Source: RYN-124 sp046262175 (GTDB taxonomy: Bacteria > Actinomycetota > Actinomycetes > Mycobacteriales > SCTD01). From it: a DNA stretch of 18,694 nucleotides. Where the stretch lies: the NCBI GenBank assembly GCA_046262175.1, contig JBHENF010000099.1:1-18694 (forward strand), read 5' to 3'. The translations under genes were made by a program, and so were the position numbers. The notes beneath the pieces were generated by a model. That model saw nothing but the letters and a program-made list of their open reading frames with translations, was not told the origin of the DNA and made no database searches. Within the stretch, counting starts at the first letter, position 1. Each line of letters opens with the position of its first letter. Of this stretch, positions 1-4,971 are shown in pieces.

Positions 1-769
1 GGTCCAGGTCGAGCAGGTACCGCCAAAGGCGGGCGTAGGCGTCCGGGTTCGTCGAGACGACCTCCCGTACGTGCACCTCGCTGCGAGGCGTGCCGGCAGC
101 CCACTGCTGCTTGGTCGTGTACAGCGCGTAGCCCTCCACGCCGGACGGTCCGTCCGCCAGCACCGAGAGCAGCGGGGCCGCCCCGCTGCGACGGTGCTCC
201 GGGTCGAACAGCCGGTACGGCCACCACGTCTCGTCGCGCGCCGCCCAGCCGGTGCGCGTCCTGCGCACCGCGTCGTAGACGGGGGCCAGGACGGCCACGT
301 CCGGGTCGGCCATCCTGAGTCCGGTCGTGGAGACCGGGCGGGTGAAGGCGGCGCCGCTCGGCACCGTCAGCGCGAGGTCCCACGCGGCCGGCCCGTACCC
401 GAACCGCTGGTAGATCGCGCCCTGCGATGCCCACAGCGCCGCGACCGGCTCGCCGGCCGCCCGTAGGTCGTCGAGCTGCCGCCGCATCAGCCCGGTCGCG
501 AGGCCGCGCCGCCGGTGCGTCGGACGTACGCCCACCCAGGTCACGCCCGCGACCGGCTGCGGCCCGCCTGGCACGGTCATCTCCAGCGCGAAGGCGCCGG
601 CCACGGCGACGACCTGCTCGCCGTCGAAGGTGCCGAGGAAGCGCGCCGGCTCGACGAGTGCCAGCTCGACGTCCCAGTCCTCCGGCGAGTTCGCGCCGCC
701 GAACGCGTGCTCGAGCAGCTGCCAGGAAGCAGCGAGGTCGGCCGACGTCAGCGCGCGGGTCTCCGTCAC
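1..769 (-). CDS. Eis-like GNAT family N-acetyltransferase (partial, C-terminus outside window)
   Basis: Reading the minus strand from a GTG at 769 gives about 256 residues with no stop before the window edge. The start MTETRALTSADL leads into a GNAT fold. The acetyl-CoA-binding stretch VRPTHRRRGLATGLM lies at about residues 81-95. The segment AIYQRFGYG at about 118-126 resembles the Eis-family loop that carries a functional tyrosine. Eis proteins are about 400 residues with two GNAT-like lobes and a sterol-carrier-like C-terminal domain, so roughly a third is missing here. The family transfers acetyl groups to amines such as aminoglycosides or protein lysines; this member's substrate is unknown. 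No other start codon occurs in frame back to 840. No Shine-Dalgarno sequence lies close to the GTG: an AGGAGA sits about 43 bases upstream, inside a hairpin. The gene is divergent from the phosphatase gene. Confidence 0.85.
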   Translation of the reverse strand, partial: MTETRALTSADLAASWQLLEHAFGGANSPEDWDVELALVEPARFLGTFDGEQVVAVAGAFALEMTVPGGPQPVAGVTWVGVRPTHRRRGLATGLMRRQLDDLRAAGEPVAALWASQGAIYQRFGYGPAAWDLALTVPSGAAFTRPVSTTGLRMADPDVAVLAPVYDAVRRTRTGWAARDETWWPYRLFDPEHRRSGAAPLLSVLADGPSGVEGYALYTTKQQWAAGTPRSEVHVREVVSTNPDAYARLWRYLLDLD

Positions 770-787
770 GACCGCAGTCTCGCGTCC

Positions 788-821
788 GGGGCAGCCGCTG
801 CACAGCGGTTTCTCCTGCCCC
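788..821. promoter_or_regulatory. Inverted repeat in the 72-bp divergent intergenic region
   Basis: Two nested perfect arms are visible. GGGGCAG (788-794) pairs with CTGCCCC (815-821), and CCGCTG (795-800) pairs with CAGCGG (803-808). A 6-base bulge, TTTCTC (809-814), lies on one side. As DNA it could be an operator. As RNA in the leader of the minus-strand gene it would form a 13-bp stem with AGGAGA in the bulge. A candidate -10 for the plus-strand gene, TAACGT (827-832), lies immediately beside it. Confidence 0.5.
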
Positions 822-841
822 GCCAGTAACGTCCGCCTGAC

Positions 842-1954
842 ATGACCGATACATCCCGCGTGCGCAGCAGCTCAGCGGAACTGCTCGGCGCGGTACCGCG
901 GCTGGTCACCCGGGCGCGCCGCAACCCGCCACCGGAGAACGTCGCCCTGGTCGGGCTTCTGCTCGTGTCCGGCCTGCTCCTGCTGGGCGGGCTGGTCGTC
1001 AGCGAGTCGGTGTTCTCGCCCAGCACGCAGGTGATCCCGCTGCTCGTCGGTGGTCTCCTGCTCGGCCGGCACGCCCTCCGACGGCTGCTGCTGTTCGTCG
1101 GCGGCTGCCTGGTCTGGGACATGGTCACGCTCGGCATCCACGGCGCGCGGCCGGGGGCCATGACGGCCGTCGCGGTGACAGGGCTCATCGCGCACGAGTT
1201 CGCGCGCTCGAGGGACGAGACCGGCCTCGGGGGCCTGCGCGGAGACTCGGTGCTGGTCGAGCTGCGCAACCGGCTCGAGCTGCAGGGCGCCCTGCCGCCG
1301 CTGCCCGCGCCCTGGTCGGCGGAGACCGTGCTGCGGCCCGCCGGCGGCGGGCCCTTCGCCGGCGACTTTCTGGTCAGCGCCCGCGCGGACGGCGGGCAGC
1401 GGCTCGACCTGGCTCTGGTCGACGTCTCCGGCAAGGGCGTGGACGCCGGGTCGCGCGCGCTGCTGCTGTCCGGAGCGCTCGGCGGCCTGCTCGGCGCGCT
1501 GCCGCCGGAGGAGTTCCTGGGGGCCGCCAACGAGTACCTGTGCGACCAGAACTGGGAGGAGGGCTTCGCGACGGCGGTGCACCTGACGGTCGACCTGCGC
1601 TGCGGGTCCTACGCGGTCAGCAGCGCCGGTCACCCGCCGCCCGCCCACCTGCACGCCGGCAGCGGGCGCTGGTCGCTGATCGAGGTGGCCGCGCCGGCGC
1701 TCGGCCTGCTGCCCGGGGCGAGGTACGACGTCCAGCGCGGGCGGCTGGAGCCGGGCGACGCCCTGGTCCTGTACACGGACGGGCTGGTCGAGATCCCAGG
1801 GCGTGACCTGTCCGTCGGCATCGACAAGCTGATGGGTGCGGCCGAGCACCTGGTCGCCGGCGGGTTCACCGGCGGCGCGGAGCAGCTCGTGGACCGGGTG
1901 GCAGCCCACGCGAACGACGACCGCGGGCTCGTCCTGCTGTGGCGCGGCCGCTAG
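842..1954 (+). CDS. Membrane-anchored SpoIIE/PP2C-type serine phosphatase (RsbU-like)
   Basis: The protein has 370 residues. The N-terminal half holds about four hydrophobic segments (roughly 33-53, 64-75, 80-97, 105-117). The C-terminal half is a SpoIIE-type PP2C phosphatase domain (about 155-368). Visible motifs are FAGDF (D175), DVSGKG (194-199), GHPP (263-266), YTDG (311-314, D313) and a terminal DD (359-360), which match the metal-binding aspartates of the family. In RsbU-like enzymes the first motif is usually GGDFYD; here the second aspartate is Val, a mild deviation. Family members dephosphorylate anti-sigma-factor antagonists or similar phosphoserine proteins; the partner is not in this window. 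There is no sensor domain other than the membrane part. The ATG at 842 lacks a clear Shine-Dalgarno sequence, and TAACGT ends 9 bases upstream, so the mRNA may be nearly leaderless. The stop overlaps the stop of aat. Confidence 0.85.
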   Translation: MTDTSRVRSSSAELLGAVPRLVTRARRNPPPENVALVGLLLVSGLLLLGGLVVSESVFSPSTQVIPLLVGGLLLGRHALRRLLLFVGGCLVWDMVTLGIHGARPGAMTAVAVTGLIAHEFARSRDETGLGGLRGDSVLVELRNRLELQGALPPLPAPWSAETVLRPAGGGPFAGDFLVSARADGGQRLDLALVDVSGKGVDAGSRALLLSGALGGLLGALPPEEFLGAANEYLCDQNWEEGFATAVHLTVDLRCGSYAVSSAGHPPPAHLHAGSGRWSLIEVAAPALGLLPGARYDVQRGRLEPGDALVLYTDGLVEIPGRDLSVGIDKLMGAAEHLVAGGFTGGAEQLVDRVAAHANDDRGLVLLWRGR

Positions 1955-2700
1955 GCGAGCCGGTCTACCGGCCGCCGCTCGGTGCCGAGCGCGACCTTCT
2001 CGTCGCGCAGGCGGGCCAGCACCTCGAGGTACTCCTCCCGGTGCACCACCACCTGCCCCAGCGACGCCATGTGTTCGGTCGCCTGTTGCGTGTCGACGAG
2101 CACCACCCCGGCTTCGAGCAGCCGATCGCAGAGGTCCACGAGCGCCACCTTCGACGCGTCCGGCTCGAGGTGGAACATCGACTCCCCGCTGAAGACACGG
2201 CCGGTCAGCACTCCGTACAGCCCGCCCACCAGTCGCTCGCCGTCCCACACCTCGACGGAGTGCGCGCCGCCGGCCCGGTGCAGCGCCGCGTACGCCTCCT
2301 GCATCCGCTCGGTGATCCAGGTCCCCTCGCGCCCGCGATCGGCGCAGCCACCGAGCACCCGGGCGAAGGCCGCGTCCACCGTCGTCGTCCAGCCCGAGCG
2401 GCGCAGGGTCCGGCGCAGGGAGCGGCTCACGACCACGCGGTCCGCGAGCAGCACCGCCCGCGGGTCGGGGGAGCACCAGGGGACCAGGCCGTCGTCGCCC
2501 GGCAGCAACGGCACCTGGCCGCTGCGCACCAGCCGGCGCGCCTGCCGCTCGAGAGACCGCTCGTCCGGACCGGACGACGGCCACGGGAAGCAGCCGTGCC
2601 GGTACGCCGACGTCAGCGTTGCCGGGTCGAGCGTCCCGCCGAGCGCGATCAGCGCGCGCGGCGCACCGGCGACGTCGATCGCGGCGAACGGGTCGGGCAC
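1951..2700 (-). CDS. aat: Leucyl/phenylalanyl-tRNA--protein transferase
   Basis: The 249-residue protein carries the family signatures in order: YRHGCFPW (33-40), WCSPDPR (75-81), a WIT-x2-M-x2-AY-x2-LH block (128-141), HSVEVW (147-152), LVGGLYG (157-163), FSGESMF (170-176), ASK (182-184) and DTQ (203-205). The enzyme moves Leu or Phe from aminoacyl-tRNA to proteins with N-terminal Arg or Lys, creating primary N-degrons that ClpS delivers to Clp proteases in model bacteria. It is cytosolic and of usual length. The start is GTG at 2700. The sequence before it has no strong ribosome-binding site, which suggests coupling to the small gene that ends 16 bases upstream. Its TAG stop overlaps the TAG of the phosphatase gene on the other strand. 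Confidence 0.95.
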   Translation of the reverse strand: MPDPFAAIDVAGAPRALIALGGTLDPATLTSAYRHGCFPWPSSGPDERSLERQARRLVRSGQVPLLPGDDGLVPWCSPDPRAVLLADRVVVSRSLRRTLRRSGWTTTVDAAFARVLGGCADRGREGTWITERMQEAYAALHRAGGAHSVEVWDGERLVGGLYGVLTGRVFSGESMFHLEPDASKVALVDLCDRLLEAGVVLVDTQQATEHMASLGQVVVHREEYLEVLARLRDEKVALGTERRPVDRLA

Positions 2701-2716
2701 GGCGCCACGCTAGGTG

Positions 2717-2986
2717 TCAGAAGCCGCCCGGCAGGTGGAGCACCTCGATGTCGGTGCGCAGGTTGTCGACCACCTGCGCGGGCGGACTCCAGCCCAGGTC
2801 GATCAGCCCGCGGTACAGCGCCGCACGGGCCTCGATGACCTGCTCGGCCGCCAGGAGGCTCCGGTCCAGGGTGTTCTCGTCACCCGGTCCACGACGCAGC
2901 TTCTCCTGCAGCCCGTCGCTGCGGATCACGGCTGCGTGGTACGCCGCCAGCAGCGGCAGCAGGGGGTCGTCCCAGTTCGGGTACAC
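2717..2986 (-). CDS. Small hypothetical protein upstream of aat
   Basis: This is an 89-residue protein, MYPNWDDPLLPLL to HLPGGF, that I do not recognise. The start is GTG at 2986, chosen because a strong GGAGGAG (complement of 2992-2998) lies 5 bases before it. The much longer upstream extension of this frame, back to 3526, is antisense to the cell-wall protein gene and is not credible. The sequence looks soluble and mostly helical: an amphipathic stretch at about 8-30, an acidic and Glu/Ala-rich stretch at about 36-62, and no cysteines or membrane segment. The stop lies 16 bases before the aat start on the same strand, so the two are probably one transcript. A role linked to N-end modification is only a guess from position. 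Confidence 0.7.
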   Translation of the reverse strand: MYPNWDDPLLPLLAAYHAAVIRSDGLQEKLRRGPGDENTLDRSLLAAEQVIEARAALYRGLIDLGWSPPAQVVDNLRTDIEVLHLPGGF

Positions 2987-3154
2987 GCGGACTCCTCCGT
3001 ACCGGGGACAGGTTGCCTCTCTTGCGTCGGCCGTACAGCCCAGCGGGCGCAGGGCCGTTCGGGTGACATGTCCCTTTCCTCCTCCGGGAGCGGTCGCGGG
3101 GTGACTGAGCACACAGGGTCGCCGTCGGCGTGTCGGGCAGGAAGACCAGTGACC

Positions 3155-3186
3155 GGGACGCGGGCCGCAACCCGGCTGCGCGTCCT
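3155..3186 (+). promoter_or_regulatory. Hairpin in the leader of the LPXTG protein gene
   Basis: GGACGCG (3156-3162) pairs with CGCGTCC (3179-3185). Inside it, GCCG (3164-3167) pairs with CGGC (3173-3176) around the loop CAACC. The structure ends about 26 bases before the ATG at 3212. It leaves the GGAAGGA ribosome-binding site (3200-3206) outside, so it could act as a stability or control element. It does not match a riboswitch consensus that I know. The rest of 2987-3211 holds the promoters of the two divergent genes, but no confident -10/-35 pair. Confidence 0.4.
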
Positions 3187-3211
3187 CCCCTGTGCACGTG
3201 GAAGGACCTCC

Positions 3212-3964
3212 ATGACCTCGACCTCCTCCCGCCGCCGCGCAGCCACTCTGGCTGCAGGCGTGGTGCTCGCGCTGCCCGTCAGCAGCCTGCTGCTGTCCGG
3301 CACGGCCTACGCCGAAGGCGCGACGAACACCGACCCGAACCCGTACGCCGCGACGGCCAGCACCGGCGACAACCAGGGCAACGGCAGCGCGCCCGCGAAC
3401 GGCACCGTCGGCAAGGCCGACGACATGAACCCGGCCGGCCAGGCGCCCGGCGGCAGCGACGCCAACAACGGCTACGAGTGCGACAACAACAACGGCGTCG
3501 GCGACAACGGCGGCAATCCGGCGCACACGGGTTGCACGACGCCGACTGCACCGACGTCCAGCACGTCGGACAGCTCCACCGCGACGATCGTCGTCCCCGT
3601 CGTGCCCGTGACCCCGACGGTGGACAAGCCGGTGGAGAAGCCGGTCGAGACCGTGGTGACCACCGACGCGGCTCCGGTGACCGCTCCGGTCGCCGCTCCC
3701 GTCACTGCGCCGGTCGAGGGGTCGAAGGGTGCCGGCACCGCTGTCGTCGAGACGCTGGTCGCCGTGCAGGGACCGGTCGCGGTACGTGACACCAGCGTGA
3801 TCGCCCGGTCGGTCACCGCTCCGGCGGCCGTCCTGCTCCCGGCCGCGCCGACCGCCACGGCGCTGCCCTTCACCGGGGACCGCACGGGGACGCAGGTCGA
3901 GCTCGGCCTGCTGATGCTCGCCGTCGGTGTCGGTGCCGTCGTGGTCGGCCGTCGCACCGTCTAG
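3212..3964 (+). CDS. Secreted cell-wall-anchored protein with LPXTG-type sorting signal
   Basis: The 250-residue protein has a signal peptide: basic residues at 7-9, a hydrophobic core at about 12-30, and likely cleavage after AYA at residue 34. A Gly/Asn-rich domain follows (about 40-110), with GKAD, NNGYEC (C90), NNNG and NPAHTGC (C108). From memory, this pattern recurs in surface proteins of Actinobacteria. A Thr/Pro/Val-rich stalk follows (about 110-215), with VTAPVAAPVTAPV repeats. The end is LPFTG (218-222), a hydrophobic helix (about 229-246) and the tail RRTV, which is the layout of a sortase substrate. The start is ATG at 3212 with GGAAGGA at 3200-3206; the frame is open further upstream, but that part has no signal-peptide logic. 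The two cysteines could form a disulfide after export. No sortase gene is in the window. The function beyond surface attachment is unknown. Confidence 0.85.
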   Translation: MTSTSSRRRAATLAAGVVLALPVSSLLLSGTAYAEGATNTDPNPYAATASTGDNQGNGSAPANGTVGKADDMNPAGQAPGGSDANNGYECDNNNGVGDNGGNPAHTGCTTPTAPTSSTSDSSTATIVVPVVPVTPTVDKPVEKPVETVVTTDAAPVTAPVAAPVTAPVEGSKGAGTAVVETLVAVQGPVAVRDTSVIARSVTAPAAVLLPAAPTATALPFTGDRTGTQVELGLLMLAVGVGAVVVGRRTV

Positions 3965-3980
3965 GTCCGCCCAGCACGAC

Positions 3981-4011
3981 GAACGCCCGGACGCTCAGCG
4001 TCCGGGCGTTC
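3981..4011. terminator. Bidirectional hairpin terminator
   Basis: A perfect 14-bp stem is formed by GAACGCCCGGACGC (3981-3994) and its complement (3998-4011), with the 3-base loop TCA. A further ACGAC/GTCGT pairing lies outside it. It sits 17 bases after the stop of the LPXTG gene and 22 bases after the stop of the convergent HesB-like gene, so it can serve both. There is no long T-run, as is usual for GC-rich Actinobacteria. Confidence 0.85.
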
Positions 4012-4032
4012 TCGTCGTCCTTCGTCGACGGC

Positions 4033-4299
4033 TCAGTCGACGAAGAAGGCGGGACGCGGTTCCAGCTGCGCCTGCAACGTCTGGTCCCCGAGCCGCGCCG
4101 CCGCGAAGGGCGAGACGAACAGCGCGGCCGACTCATGCTCGACGACGACGTCGTCCGGCCGCGGTCCCGCGGCCAGCTCCATCGCGAGAGCGTGCGTATC
4201 GTCGTTGGTGCCGACGCGGAGCCCCGCTGACTGCGGCAGATCGCTGTCGGAGACGAGGGCGCGGATGAGCCCGGCCGCGTCGGGCGAGATCTTGATCAT
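4033..4299 (-). CDS. HesB/IscA-like (iron-sulfur biosynthesis family) protein lacking cysteines
   Basis: This is an 88-residue protein starting MIKISPDAAGLIRALV, with LRVGTNDD in the middle and LFVSPFAAARLGDQTL near the end. The pattern fits the HesB-like fold of A-type Fe-S carriers, as seen in short actinobacterial proteins annotated HesB or Fe-S cluster assembly protein. It has no cysteine at all, whereas true IscA/ErpA carriers bind clusters with three, so cluster transfer in the classical way is unlikely. The start is ATG at 4299. The 126-residue upstream extension of this frame is low-complexity and lacks a better ribosome-binding site; GGGGAC lies before the ATG. It shares the hairpin at 3981-4011 with the convergent LPXTG gene. 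Confidence 0.7.
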   Translation of the reverse strand: MIKISPDAAGLIRALVSDSDLPQSAGLRVGTNDDTHALAMELAAGPRPDDVVVEHESAALFVSPFAAARLGDQTLQAQLEPRPAFFVD

Positions 4300-4388
4300 G
4301 GGAGTCCCCGTCTCTGCGGCGGCCGCTGGGCTCCGGCACGGCGGCCCGCTGCGCTGCCACACAGTCGACCCCGAAACGCTTGCTGGCA

Positions 4389-4411
4389 AGGCGCCGGGGA
4401 GACCCGGCCTC
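4389..4411 (-). terminator. Candidate hairpin terminator after the small membrane protein gene
   Basis: GCCGGG (4393-4398) pairs with CCCGGC (4403-4408) around GAGA, and partial pairing continues outside. It begins just beyond the stop codon at 4416-4418 on the minus strand. The stem is short and no T-run follows. It lies in the 116-base gap before the HesB-like gene. Confidence 0.4.
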
Positions 4412-4415
4412 ACGG

Positions 4416-4826
4416 TCAGCTCGGTGCGGGGACTGCGGACTCCTGAGCTACCGACTGCTCCGGCGCGGGTGCCTGCGTCACGACGACCGGAGGCGGGTTG
4501 ACGACCACGGGCGGCGGGTTGACGACCACCGGCGGCGCCACCGGCGCCTGGGTGACCACGACGCTGGGCTGGTTGACCGGCGTCTGCACGACGCCCGCAT
4601 CGTCATCGTCATCCCGGCCGACGAGATAGGCCCCGAGGACGAGCAGCAGGACGAGCGGGAGCAGCAGCAGCCACAGCCACCCGTTGCCGTCCTGCACCAC
4701 TGCGGGCGGCACGTCCTCGACCGTCTCCGTCACGACGCGCTCACGCACCAGCTCGCCCTCGGCGTAGTACGGGACCTCTGGCACGCCGGGTCGACGGGCT
4801 CGAGACGGACGGCTGAACCTGGCCAC
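4416..4826 (-). CDS. Small single-pass membrane protein with Pro/Val-rich repeat tail
   Basis: The 136-residue protein has a basic N-terminus (MARFSRPSRARR) and then an acidic cytosolic stretch (about 20-46). One strong membrane helix follows (about 50-70, WLWLLLLPLVLLLVLGAYLV), then an abrupt RDDDDD. The outer tail is rich in Val, Pro and Gln (about 78-136), with PPVVVNPPPVVVNPPPVVV in tandem. The start is GTG at 4826 with GGAGG 4 bases upstream; the frame is open further upstream but lacks a better signal. The positive-inside rule puts the tail outside the cell. The tail resembles a flexible wall-spanning stalk. It follows the penicillin-binding protein gene on the same strand after 145 bases, so a cell-envelope role is plausible, but I do not recognise the family. 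Confidence 0.7.
   Translation of the reverse strand: MARFSRPSRARRPGVPEVPYYAEGELVRERVVTETVEDVPPAVVQDGNGWLWLLLLPLVLLLVLGAYLVGRDDDDDAGVVQTPVNQPSVVVTQAPVAPPVVVNPPPVVVNPPPVVVTQAPAPEQSVAQESAVPAPS
4492..4533. repeat. 21-bp tandem repeat coding for VVVNPPP units
   Basis: GGCGGGTTGACGACCAC occurs at 4492-4508 and again, identically, at 4513-4529. This gives two copies of a 21-bp unit (4492-4512 and 4513-4533) in frame with the membrane protein gene. It looks like a slippage-type duplication that lengthens the outer tail by seven residues. Confidence 0.75.
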
Positions 4827-4971
4827 AGTGCCTCCGAGGGTAGAGATGATCTTGTGCCCGCCTGACGTGGCGCCAACCTCGCCCTTTCGGCGGCGGTCCG
4901 ACAGGTGCTCCCGCGCCAGCTGCCGCCGGCCAGCTCCTCCCGGCGAGCATCCACGCCGCCGCCGCCGTGGC

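Noticed and set aside
872..2584. 570-codon minus-strand frame over the phosphatase gene and aat
   Set aside because: It overlaps two well-supported genes and has no signature of its own.
3060..3190. Cyclic-di-AMP (ydaO/yuaA) riboswitch before the LPXTG gene
   Set aside because: A GGGGTGA is present, but the other conserved blocks I recall, such as GAATCCGTCAGCTAACC, are missing.
2714..3211. Upstream extension of the LPXTG gene frame
   Set aside because: The signal peptide and the GGAAGGA site fix the start at 3212. The extension would bury the signal peptide and overlaps the small gene before aat.
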